Assembly (NCBI RefSeq): GCF_003945595.2
Contig: NW_024103874.1
Location: forward strand, 2,304,001 to 2,368,000
Direction: 5' to 3'
Length of the DNA stretch: 64,000 nt
Origin: Pipra filicauda
Taxonomy: Eukaryota; Chordata; Aves; Passeriformes; Pipridae
Made by a program: the position numbers and the translations under genes. Numbering within the stretch: the first letter of the stretch is position 1; every line of letters starts with the position of its first letter. Under the pieces are notes generated by a model. That model searched no databases. It was not told the origin of the DNA and saw nothing but the letters and a program-made list of their open reading frames with translations. This document shows positions 45,610-58,100 of this stretch, in pieces.

Positions 45610-48600
45610 TGTACAAAGTGAAAGGCCCTGAACCACCCCCAAGCCTTGCCCTGGAGCATCACCCTGTCTGTGCTTTCGAGGAGGGGCAGCGGTCGTGGTT
45701 CACACGCTCCATTCCCTGAATAGCCAGTGCAGGGGAACGTGCTCCAGCTCAAGAGTGGGGACAGAAAAAGGCACTGGGCAAGCCCTGATTGTGAGCAAGA
45801 ACAGCCCTTTGTGTTTGTGCAGTCGGGGTTGAGCACGTTTTGTGTTGGAGCACAGAAGTGGCTCATCCTTCCACTGAGATGCCGTTGGAGCTATTGTGTT
45901 TGAGGAGAGAAAGTGGGATTTTTGTGTAGCTGAAGAGCTAAAGCTGTGCCTGCGGGCTGGGAGAGATCCCTGCCAACTTCCCCATGGGAACAGGGCTGGG
46001 AGGGCATGAATTTCTTACGTCTGTGGGGAGGGTTTGGTTCAGTGGAGCTCTCCCGGGAAGATGTCACAAGAAGAACGTGTGCCTTGGTCATTAGGAATTT
46101 GTCCATGCTGCATTTTTAGAAGAGATTTTTTATTTAATTTTTAGATTTATTCTCCACCTGCATCCTACTGGGCACGGGGAAAATCTTGCTTCTGTCACTT
46201 GGGGAGCAGCAGTTTTCCAGCGCTTCCCAAAATTCCCTCCAGGAAGGGATTATGTCACATCTGACCCAGATGCTTTTGGAAAACAAAGTGTCTCGGCACA
46301 GCGAGTTCTGGGAGGGACCCTCACACTCCGGAGCTGATCACAGCAGTGAGGGCAGTGTTTGGGGGAAGAGGCCTTTTCCTTGGCTTAACTCAAGGGACAG
46401 CCAAACGCTGGTTTTAATTAGTAAGGGAGAGCCAGTGCTGGCTGGCCCTATTTCCAAGCTGGACCTTTATATTTCTCAAGTGGGAGTGGTGTCCTTGGAC
46501 CTCTAAAACCACCAGTGTATTTTCTCCGCCTGTCCTTTGATTAAGGATTTGTTTGTTGACACTTCAGTGGGTTGTGGCTCTGGTGACAGAAGCACTTGTG
46601 TCAACCAAGACAGAGCTGCTCACTGTTGGTAGTTCCTGGCTTTGTCTCTGCTTCCTAGATGTGGTCAGATTGAGGTTCTAATGATCTTCTAAGTTACAAG
46701 CAGGAATAATTCTCAGTAGAGAGGTTAATTAAGTGGATTTTTGTGTTTCTCCATCCCCCCTGTGTGTATCTTTGGACCAAACAGATGAACAATGGCAATG
46801 CTATACAGATCTCTGTAAGCTAACTTTAATAGCTTGCCTGCAAAAAGCAGATGTGTAGGATGAAACAGAAGGGTCCTACTTGTCCAATAAATATTTAAAA
46901 ATTTAGTTCTGGACATATTTTCCATTGAAAAGTTATCTTAAAATAACTGACTGAACCTACCCGTGATAGTGTTTCCAGTGAACTAAATGTGGTGTAAAGT
47001 TCAGATTTACGTGTCTTTTTATAGCTCAGAGGGTTTCATCTTAAAGGGTTTTAATAGACGCCAAATGTTCTCAATATCTGTCAAGGTCAATTATAGATGA
47101 GGTTATTTTTTTTCTATTTTTGCATGGAGCAGGAAACACGAAGCATCTTATTGGAATGGTTCCTGGAAGGTTTGAACTTTGCAGATGTATGAGGTTTTCG
47201 TATGTCTCGGTAAAACGCTAAAGCTGAAGCTCAGCAAATTACTCTGCTGGCTGTTAACAGGAGATTCCAGCTATGCTGGTTCAGTAGGATAAGATAGGAG
47301 ATGGCAAGATTTCCAGCCCTGCCGAAGGGAGAGCCCTCGGTGGGTAACTGATCCCGGGAGCAGGCTGGCTGTCCGTCTGCTGCCCTCTCAGGTCCTGCTG
47401 AGCCATCGCGAGGGCTTCACCGAGCCAGAACTGAAGGGTAAAATGTGCTGCTCTGGTTTCCAGCTATAAACACAAAGATCAACATCATGTCACAGCTAGA
47501 AGAGCTATTAAAGTTGGACTGTAGGCACTGTCTTTTATTACTTAGTTTTTAAAGCATAATTATCACAGAACGGGAGAGAGGATTCATTCATTTGCAGATA
47601 AAGCACTGAGCTACTTTGTGCTCTATTCTTTGTTTTCTTATATTTTTTTTACAAATGTGAATTTTAGGGCATCTTTCTTTGATTGCTTTCCCTTTATTAA
47701 CTTTGTCCCTGCCATTTTACACTTGGAGTTGGTTTTTGACATATAAGCAGTACTTCTTACATGAATATATTTTTATAAGACTGATACTGTAGTTTTCCCT
47801 TGCCTTTGTCAGAACAGTCCATATACTCTTGGATGTTTTGTCTAGCACACCTGCTTTACCATATTTCTGCTTTCTCAAATTTAAAGTCAGGCTTTTTCTG
47901 AAACACTGTCAAGGACATTTTAAAACATTAAACTCTTAAGGACACAGACAACTGTTGAATTAAATGATGGGGAAATACAGTGCTGCAGAAATATTAAAAA
48001 ACGTGAAAGTTCTTTTCAGCCTTCACTCTCTACCTTTACTCTTTCTCTGTTAAACTGCCAGTATTAATCAAAGTTAAATGTAAAATTCTCAGTTCATCCC
48101 AATTTTTTTTTTGAGAAAACTGTATAACTACTGCAATGAAAAATATTGAGCATACCACTCAAAATTGAGAAAGAACAAAATACGGAAGCCCTATAATAAA
48201 AAAAAGGCTGTTATCAAATTCAGCGTTGCACAGGCAGAACTTCTGAACAGTTTTCTCAGGCTGCCAAGTTGTAATTTCACTTAAAATACCATTTTTCCTC
48301 CATCCTGTTTGACAGTGGAGCAGGAAAAAATTGAGGGGCTAGTTACAAGAGTTCAGAAAAAGCTGAAACATTACCATAACTCACAGAGAACATACTGTCC
48401 ATGACCACCACTGGAGGTAATGTGTGCTTGGGGTAGAATCTGAAGAAAACAATCACCAACATGGGTGAATCTTGGACCTGGCACTGAGCATCCCAAGCTG
48501 CACATCTGCATCCTGCAGGACCTGGCTCCTGGAAGAAGGAAGGATGCAGTGGAGCAGGTGGAATGTGGGCTTATTTGTGAGGGCCCAGAAGCTTTTGCAG

Positions 48601-49065
48601 GGAGGATGCTATTAAAGACCAGGGTAAACAGTGCAAAACAGCCTCACCAACCTGCCCATAAGGGACCACAGCAGCCTGTGTATCTCTTCTGAGAGAAATA
48701 GGTGCTTACATCTTCATCTCTGATTTATTGGGTTTTTTTTAGTTCCATGAACTTTTCTCACAGTTTTTAATTTTACCTAGAGCAAGGAAATTATACTGAA
48801 AAAAAAAATGAATTCTGGATGAAGCTGTTTTCTTGCTGTCCTTCCACTTTATCACTTTGTGCAAATATTTGAAGAGATAACTAGGTGCTAACCTTGGATG
48901 TTTAATGTTAGGACTAACTTCTGCTCATTGTTTACCAAAACAAGGCCACTGTGTAACAGCAATAGTGTAAGTCAGTGTCAACATGGGGCGCTGATATTTT
49001 AAGAGAAGACTTGAATTCATAATAAAGCGAAGTAGAGGTTTTTAGGGTGAGTTAAATTTACTGCA

Positions 49066-49083
49066 GCAGCGCCCTCAAGTGCT
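49066..49083 (-). promoter_or_regulatory. CTCF-like motif
   Basis: The - strand reads cacttgagggcgctgc, close to the CTCF core (CCACTAGAGGGCGCT form). One isolated motif match; weak evidence alone. Confidence 0.3.
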
Positions 49084-52000
49084 GCGACCCTTCACTGGCC
49101 CGATGGTGTCCGTCCCACGGGGCACTGGGGTTTGTGTGCTGGGGCTTGATTATTTAGCATGTGCAGCCCAGTAAGAGCATGTAAGTTATTCTGGTGTAAT
49201 ATTGAGTGCTCACACAAATCTGTGAGACTATTGAAATTAGTACCAGTGTGCGGGGGAAGTGTGCTGGTTTGGGAGTTTCTTTTTTAATTGCTCTGTGGTA
49301 AGAAAGGTGTTCTCGGGACCGGTTTGGTTGGAAGTGATGGTAGAAGGAGACCTGAGCAGAGGAGCTTTTTCTTCAAACAGGTCAGCCATGGGCCAGGTCC
49401 TGCAGGATGCTGATCTGTACTTTGGGATGCTTGGTGCCAGCAGAGCCCAGTGCCTGGCTTTATAAACTGCTCTGCAGGTCCCACAGCCCTTTCTTAGTTT
49501 AGGCTGTGGAGATAACGGAGCAGAATCTTCTGTGCTGTGGCTCAGTACCTTAACTTAGAATTTGTCTGGATTTAGGCATAGTACCCACTCTCATTTGGTG
49601 CTGAGATAGTCGTGTCTGGTGGGCTGTGGACTTTAACCAGCACCCACTATTTGTAGTGGTATAAACTGTATGGACAGAACTGTGCTCTGCTAGAGGTGTT
49701 ACACATCCTAAACACCGGCATCGTTACGGTTGTGCAAGGACCCCATAGCCCCTGGACTCGCTGGACTGTGGTTTTGCCAGCAGAATTCCAGCTCTCCTTG
49801 AGGCAGCTGCTGGAGGGAGCCCTGCTTGTGCTCACTCTTCAACTTCTGAGCAATAAAGCCACAGTGGCTTCCAGAATTGCAGCATCTCTTTTCGCTGTCT
49901 GACAGAGCTGTCTGCGTGATTTCCTCCCTTTTCCAGAATTCCCTTATGTTTTGCTCTCCACCTCTTGTCTCCCAGCACGTTATAATCAAAGTAGGTCAAG
50001 TCATCTTTGTTCAAAAGCAGAGCTGCCGAGTGATACTGCTGTGTCTGGAGAAGAAAAATTCAGCCCAAGGGAATGATTCCATGAGGTTAATGCAATCATA
50101 GCACCTCATAATTACCTGTATCCACAAAATGAACATTTGAGGCATTGCTGAGAGCAGAATGCATCATTACAACATTCTCTGTGTAAAAATAATGCTCTCT
50201 CCTCCTAATTCTTGAGTATTTTTGTAAAGATACTTCAAGGTCTTTATTTAATATTCCTTGCATATGCTATTCAAATGTATGTTCTGTAGTGTCCTTTTGT
50301 GTGGGTTTCTCTGGATCCAGGGGGAATAGCAATTGCAATAGTGATAGCAATCTGTGGAATGAGGAATTGCAACATTTGGGCCATACCCACGCTTTATATT
50401 TGAGTCTTGAATGAGTATTTCTAGAATAAAACAGGAAGAAAGTAAGAGGTCAGGGGAAAGAGAATTTAGAAATCATTCAATTGTTTGAATTATGAGAAAA
50501 ATAGAATAGTGACACATCTTTGAAAAACCAAATGTAAAGGTCAGCGGCCTTATGGAGATTCAGTAGCCCAGGGCTTTTTTTGGCCACTTAAACAAGGAAG
50601 TTCTAAAGCCTTTGGCCCAAGTGCTGCTCAAGTGTGCATGTGGAGTTTCACACAACTCCTTCCTTAGGTGACCTCGGGCTGGTTTTGGTGTGCACAAAGG
50701 AAAAAGGATTGCTTTTCTTTTGGTGGAAGTTTTACCACTCTGGAGCAGTGCTGTGAAGAGTTGGTTACTGGATTCAATCCCAATTACAGCTGCCTTAGTG
50801 CTCCCTGGGACAGGCTGGAGGAAGATGCTCCTAATTACTAAAGCTCTCTCCAGGTGAGATATCCAGAAGGTTCCTTAGGTATTTTGGACCAAAACACAAG
50901 GACAGTGTGTGAAATACTGTGTGTTAGATGTCTGTAGGCAGGCACAAAAGAGGGTGAGCTCTTGGGGAAGTTGTTGTCTCTTAATTGTGTTTTTCTCCAG
51001 GATAATTTATTTTTTTAATGTAGAGGACTTACCTACATATACAATTTTATTTGTTTTATTACATTCTAATACATTTAAGGAGTAAGATGACTCCATTGCA
51101 GAAGGAATTATCACAGAATAAATAAGAGCCCATACAAAGCCAGGTTTTTGCTGCTATCACACCCAGTTTGTTCCATGGGGACTGTCCTGCTTGTCTCTGT
51201 ACCCTGCACAGCTCTGGGATTGTTCTCCCTGGATGTCCCCCTGGCACTTCAATTCTGAGATGTATTAAATGCACCACTGTGGTCTTAGTTTCTTATAACT
51301 TGAATCCCTTAATCCTGCCATGTAATCCTACATGACCACAGCTAGAGATGCTGGATTTCTAGTCTTTTCCTGAAGGTGAAATGTCCAATCACACGTTACC
51401 AGGGGATGCTGGAATGTGACATCTGGAAGCAGAAAGGGGCACTCCTGAGTCAGGAGCTTTGCCAGAAGTGTGGAAATGTTTCAGGGCAGAAACGGTCTCC
51501 AAGAACATCTTCCAGGTTGGATGCATGTCACTGGGAACTGGAGTGTGTTTTCACAAGAGACACATGGCTCAGTTTTCCTCCTTCCTTGGCTTCTGCCAGG
51601 CTGGAGCTGGATATCTGCAGAGGACACCAAAAAGACATCACACCCTGTATTACAGTGTTGCAGGGACAACTTGCATTGTTTCTGTGTTCTCTTTACATCT
51701 GCTCTACCATCACCCTCCAAAAAGGAGGGGGGAAAAAAACCCCTAAAAACAGAATAGGAGGGAAAAAAAAGAAAAAAAGAGAAGTGGCATTACCTGGCAA
51801 AGCTTCAAGGGGAACATGACCAGGGAGATTGTTTTTGCTAACAGAAGAGGGGGCCAAAGCTGCAAGGACTGAGGGTGGGTTTCAAGTTAAGAAAAGAAGA
51901 AGGTGACAATGGGAAGAAGTCAGGGAAGTGAAGGAGCAGAGTAAAGAACTCTGGGTGCACAGGAGAAGCCTCTCCCAAGCAGGGTGTGACTGGGCAGCCC

Positions 52001-54299
52001 ACCCAGGGGAGCTGGGGCTGTGCCTGCCCAGCTCAGGGTACGGCTCCCACTGTCCTCTGGCTACAGTTTTGACATCTGCAATGGGTTATTGTTTGGGGGA
52101 AAAGAAGTTAGTTGAGCTATACTTGCCTTAATGATAATCATAATAATATTGATTTATGTAATGTTACTGCACAGGCATTTATTCATAGTTTAGTGAAGTT
52201 GTACTTTTTTTGTCTCTGTCTTGCAACTGCTTTTGAAACCCAGGGTGTAATGCTTCCATGGCAAATGCAGGTTTTTTGGAGAGATTTCCACTTTCTGCCT
52301 GGTTAGAAAGTACCCCCAGCCCTTGGGCTGAAACTCTCTCTCTGGTCAGAAAAATATTTTGCAGCAGGACAGGTTTCTTATGGCAGGTTTGTCCAGGGAT
52401 GCTCACACCTTCCAGTGTCTCTGAATACTTGGCTGTCACCCTGCAGCAACTTGGTGACAGCTGAAAGGGAGGATAATCTGGATTTCTTGCAAACATAGAG
52501 GCTGATAGCAATGTGGCAGCAAAGTTTCCATTTCCCTGCTTAAAGCATCTGCTCCCAGAAAGGCATTTGCAGAACCACTGCTGCATTCTCCTATTAATGA
52601 CTTTAAGGATCATGATTTTTAGTGCTTTTTGCTTCTAGGCTTTTTTGCTTCTGGAAGCAGCCTGCAAATGGCACTTGATTGCTAATGTCACATCATGGGA
52701 GGTGGTTAGTCTGAACCTCTGCCTGTAGCAGGCATCTAAAAGCTAATGGAAATTGGTAGAAATCTGTGGATTATAATGAAAAAATTATAATGCATACAAG
52801 GAGCACATCTCCAAGAAGTCTGACCAGCCTGCTGCATGTCTGGTTTGGTGATATGTAAAATTTTGGAAAGGCAACAGTACACATAGACACTTTTTGTTCC
52901 TGTATAAACAGAGCAATGTGAGTGCATACGTGGTCGAGCTGTGGAGGGAAAATAGAGCCTGAAAACTCCTGTACAGACAGGACATGAGGTGACGTGACTT
53001 CCCACTAAAAAACCAAAAATCAAGAAAAGTATCAGAAAAGCAACTGAAATGGGGCTATTAGGAGGAATAAATGTAGGTAATGATGTTGCCAACCGTTACA
53101 ATAATTTTTTTCTCTGGGTCCCACCATGGTTATTGCTTTTCTTCCCTCAGCTACAATCCATGGAGCACTGGCACTGAACTTCTGCTGTCAGTCCAAACAA
53201 ACCACATTTTCTAGCTCTTAAGAGTTCTGAGAAACATTTCAAGTGTACCCAAAAGACTCATAACTGGAAGGTGTATTTTCTTTTAAAGTCTTTGGGAGGG
53301 TTTGACCCCTTATTTTTAAGTGGCTGGGATTTGCACATTTGTGATAAGTTGCACTAAAATGCTGTTGTGTGGAGGTGTTTGTTGCCATCGCTCGGGGACG
53401 TGTGAGTTGTACTCCTCCTTCTGAACTGGGATTCTTTGTTTCGGCAACGAGAGGAAAATGAGGAAACCTGTGATTCCAAGAGAGGAAATTTTAAAACACA
53501 CAAGACCGTTGATATGAGATGGGAGGTGGCATTAATGTGGCACCTGGGTCTTCTAAGTGGGGAGGAGTGGCTTCCACTGAGCTGGGTGCTGGGCCGTGCC
53601 CTTGGGACTCGGTTTAGTCACGCGGCTCCTTCTGCTGCACGTGCAGTTTGTGAGTCCTGTGCATGTGCCAGGGCAAGTTTCTGACACCAAATTCAGAAGG
53701 TACTAGGAACAGTGAAGGAATAAATCCCACATTGTTACAATCTCCTGGATGGATAGTTGTTGCAGATCACACTGTGTGTTGATGCCTTTGCAAGCTGTGG
53801 TGCCACTTCTAGACCAACTTGGAGAGCTGACTCCAGCATTGCCCTCCAGCCCCTCTCCACACCCACCCCAAGAGCCAGAGTTGTCTGGAGTCAATCCAGG
53901 ATCTATTTCCAGCATAATTTCTGGAGCCAGCTCTAAAGCCATGTCTAGAGTAATTTCCAATTCTGAGGTAATTTCTAGAGCAAACCTCAGACCTGCCCCT
54001 GGGGGTCAGGGTCTGCACTCGCTCCCAGCTCTCCTCTAGTGTGAGTTAATGTGTTGATCCCACATGGAGCCAAGCTGGAGCTGCCCCTGGAGCCCCTGGT
54101 GAGGTCCTGCCCTGTGCTGGGGCTGCTGCCAGCCCCGACCACCTCTGCTTTCCCCGCTGCCTGCTCACGGTACATTTGTCAGGAGGGCACGGAGGGCACG
54201 GGGCAGCCTGCATGGCTTACTGTGGTTTTTTTCTTTTTCATGTTTTTTTTCCCGTCACTCATCCCGCTCTTCCCTGGAAGCAGCAGTCATTTCAATGTG

Positions 54300-55050
54300 C
54301 GCTTTGTGGAAGCAGGGCTGTCTGAGCCCTTTAAGCGGGAGATGAGCTCAGGTAGAAGGAACGCAGAGAGCTCCTTTCATCAGCCAGGGCCCCGCCGGCG
54401 GCTGCGGGGCATGTCCGGCCAGTTATAAATGGATCATGTGTTGCTATTTTTAGCCGGGAGAGGATTGTAAATATAAAAGGGTATAAAGTGCAAAACTTAG
54501 CAACAGTGGCGTTTGTTTGCTTTTTCTTTTTTCTTTTTTTTTTTTTTTCCCTTTTTTTTTTTTTTTTCCTTCCCCTCCCCGTTGGCAGGAATGTGTTTGG
54601 AGAGGAATAAAGTCAGAGCAGGAGCCTTGCTGGGTGATCGCCCGTGGACTTTGCACTGCGTGCAGCTCCTATAGACCGAGATACATAGATCTGTATCTCT
54701 GTATGGAGCAGGGGTAGCCGGTGCTGTTTAGAGAGGTCCAAAAGCGCAGCCTGGAATGCGCTGGGAGCGCCGGAGGGGGAAGCGGCGGGAGCGGGGCCGC
54801 GGCGGGGGGACCCGGGGCGGGCTGGGGGGGGAGCGGAGCCCTGCCGGCATCGGGGACAGAGTTCAGCGAATGGAAAACACTGACACGGGTAAAAATAGTA
54901 ACAGCGGGGTTAAAAATAGCATCTGGTGAAATAAACGTGCAGCAACTCCTGAAAACCCTCCTGGGAACTTCTCCCTCCCCGACCCGCCCGCGCCCCGCTG
55001 TGCTCCAACCAGGAACCCCAAAACAAACCCCCTCCGCACATTGAAAACAT
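54300..55050. promoter_or_regulatory. CpG-rich segment with MEF2-like and TATA-like motifs
   Basis: The only strongly CpG-rich stretch in the presumed GNAS intron besides the first-exon island. It contains two perfect MEF2 consensus sites, ctatttttag (54444-54453) and ttaaaaatag (54910-54919), one near-match gtaaaaatag (54890-54899), and TATA-like sequences at 54424, 54472 and 54482. It could be an alternative GNAS promoter, such as a counterpart of mammalian exon A/B, or an enhancer. No coding exon was recognised. Confidence 0.45.
54521..54580 (+). repeat. Polypyrimidine tract
   Basis: About 60 bp made only of T and C on the + strand, continuing into cttcccctcccc; low complexity with triplex-forming potential. 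Confidence 0.85.
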
Positions 55051-55121
55051 TAAAGCAGACCCTGCACTCCGCACAGGACGAGCTTTGGGGACTTATTTTT
55101 TTGACGTTTTTATGGAATTTT

Positions 55122-55138
55122 TGTGTGTGTGTGTGTGT
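55122..55138. repeat. (TG)n microsatellite
   Basis: Uninterrupted alternating TG, about eight repeats. Confidence 0.85.
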
Positions 55139-58100
55139 TATTTTGTTTGCTGAAACTTTGCGCCAGAGAAAGGGGGGAACAAATTCTTCTTTTGCTGAGT
55201 CTCTCGTGTGATCCTGGGACAGACACGTTGGAAGGTCCTTGGGGTTGTTTCTCACTTTTTTTCCGTCCTTTCACCTTTTTGGCGTGTGGGTGGGTTTTTC
55301 CCTTTTTTTTTTCTTTTTGGTTTTTTTTGTTTGTTTGGTTGATTGGTTTGGTTTGATTTTTTTCTGGTGGTGTTCTTGCTTTGGTTTTTAAGACCCTCTT
55401 GTCGCTTCTAGGAGTGCAGCCTTCAGTCTTGTCGCCTTGCCCTGGCAGCAGCAAAGCCCCGGGGCAGGCGGAGGGAGAACCCCCTGCCCGGGCAGAGCCG
55501 GTGCCGGGGTGGGGGGATGTCTCAGGGAGCTCCCCACACATCACAAGATGGTTTGTGGATTTTCTCCAGGGGCCAGCAGGGTGGCAAAGGAAAGGAACAG
55601 CAAACGGGCGACAGGAAAGGATGGAGAGACCTTGGGGAGCTTGTTCTGTGGAGCAAAAGGTTGGCTGGTCCCTTCTCTGGTGGGGCTGAAGGTGTTGAGG
55701 GCTTGAGGATGGGAGGGGGTCAAGGAGGAACAGGGGCTGCCGGGGTGGGCAAGGGAGATGCTCAGGAGGGCTGGTAGAAATCTCCTTAGAGATCTTTTTG
55801 CAGCTCTGGCCATAAATGTGGCTGTTTTGGCTGGACCAGGTAACTGAGGCAGAAACAATTGTTGTGACAGACCTGCAGACCTGGTTCCTGAAGCTGCCCC
55901 GCCACAGGACAGGGACAAACTGGAGGCCCTGCAGTTCAGAAGCAATTATGTTTTTAATCAGGTTTTTTTTTTTTTCTATTCCAACCAAGCAGCTGAAACT
56001 CTCCACCTGGCTCTTTATTGCCCAGGCTGAAGGGGCTGGGTGTTCCAGGGGTGCATTTTTTACACCTCCTCTCTAGTAATAGGATAGAGGAGATGCCCTG
56101 GCAGGGCTGCACCAGTACAGCCCCTGTGCACAACAACCTACCCTGCCCGTGGGACTCTGTGTCTCTGTGCTCCTCAGCTCATAAACAGGGAAACCAGACG
56201 TGATAAATGAGATTACACGAGTTTCTGTATCGAGACGTTACTGGTGCATCTGGAAGTCACTGGTTCTCAAAGGCAGGTTGATGTCTCCCCGTTTTTCCAG
56301 GTCTGATCCTGGCTTCCAAGGTGGTGCCAGCCCTGGAGGTGAAGGGGAGGGCATTTATCTGGCAAAGTGAGAAAGGAGGAGAATGTCCTTAATTGTATTT
56401 AGCAAGCTAAGCCCTGAGCGTTTAATTACTTTTTTTTTTTTTTAAGGATTGGACATTCCACAGCTTGTTTCTCGAGATCATTTTAGATTAGTTTTGATGT
56501 TTAAATATATTTCCTATGAAGCCTGTCTAAATCCTTTAACCAGTATATTTTTGAAAGCACAACTGTGCTTTCATTTGATAGACTATCTAAAAAAAACCTT
56601 TTTGTATTTGAGCAAAGCTGTTTTGGTTTTAAATTAGGTTGTTCAAATCTTTCTAATTTGATCATTTCAAATTTGATTCAGCTCATAAAAATGATGCAGA
56701 AATTCCTGTTATGAATCTGAACTGAACATTCATTTTCTTATCAAAATATTATTATCAAAAAATATTACTCATTCTTTTTGGCATAGTAAACAAAGAAACA
56801 TGTGGATGTGTTAATTTATTCCAGACCCAGCAAGGAGGGATAGTTTATATAAGTAAAATAAATAATTCTCGACTATTTAATAATTGGATCACTTTAACAA
56901 TAGTTGACTAATAGTCAGATGTCTGAAATACATCTTGCCCATTTCTATTCTTTAGGGAATTTAACACTTAAAGAGTGTTTTTTTCCAGGAATTGTCGTTT
57001 TTAAATTCTTACCTTTTTACATACTTAATAATTGCTGTCTTCCATAATTTATGAAGTCAGAACTAGGAGAAAAAAAGCTCAAATGTAGTTGAAATTAATC
57101 CCTTGGGAGTCTGCAAAGAAATTAAACTGAGATGGCAAATTTTGTGAAGGAGTTTAAGATGAGTGAACACAAGACAGAGTTATTTTACGAATGGATTGTT
57201 TTACTGCTTGCATAGGTAAAAAAAGATTTTGATCATCAGAAAGAGTGATGCACTGATTTGTCATTTATTGGTTTTGATTGTGTCAGTGGATTGTTGAATT
57301 AAATATGTCTAATTCCAAATTGCAGTGGTGACAGAGGAGCAAAAGTAAAACAAGTGAAAAATGTTTCTCACTGCTGTGGTAAAAATGTGCCAACCTGTAG
57401 CATGTGAGATTGCTGAAGTTGTACGTGTGGCTCTGCTAACTTGTTAGTTGTTAAATTGTCAGCATTGCCTTTTGAGCTGTTTTGCTCCTGTTTGTCACTG
57501 CTTTAACATTTTGTTATGTTTTCCCAGCTTTGACAACACAGCTGACGTGTCTCCTCACGTTGGTAATTGATAACAGTTAGCTGAGATTGACTCCTGGATT
57601 ATGTTGGTTTAGATAACAGAATTCCACAGTTGTATTTTTTTTTCATTTGCCTGAGCTTTAAAGAAATCAATCCTGTGATTGTTATTTGTAACTAATAAAA
57701 TTTAAACCCCTCTTGCCAATGGTATGATGGTGAGGATATTGTTCATAGAGTGCAAACGTACACAATAAGTACTTAAATGCTTATGAGTATTTTTACTACC
57801 CTCTAAAATAATAATTTTAAAAAAATAAGTATCAGAATGTAGAGTGCATTTATTTGAAAGGGATAACTTAGGTTATTAAAATGTCAGATAAACTGTGTTT
57901 TATAGAGAATATATTAGGTTTGAGAACAAGTGAAAAATTAGTAATTTTTTGACAGTGTAAAGAGAATATCTCTGGAAAGTCACAGCTGAGGTCTTGCAGT
58001 CTTTGTTTGTTCAGAATGATTTTTACAGAACTAGACTTTTTGGATGCATGGTAGGGAATTCAATACTGTTCTCTAGAATTTAACAGAATAATAACATTTG

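Noticed and set aside
44556..45866. Long Phe/Pro/His and Lys/Gly/Trp frames
   Set aside because: They are translations of the tandem array and change with its unit variants; no gene features.
53880..53995. Repetitive-looking taatttc and tctagag units
   Set aside because: Copies are too degenerate and irregularly spaced to call a tandem repeat.
54721..55044. Candidate for ordinary Gs-alpha exon 1 in the second CpG-rich segment
   Set aside because: Neither MGCLGNS nor THRLLLLG is encoded in any frame there.
55110..56006. 298-codon open frame on the - strand
   Set aside because: It starts with GTG, is rich in Lys, Pro and Thr from T- and C-rich DNA on the other strand, has no recognised domain and no splice context. 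Composition explains its length.
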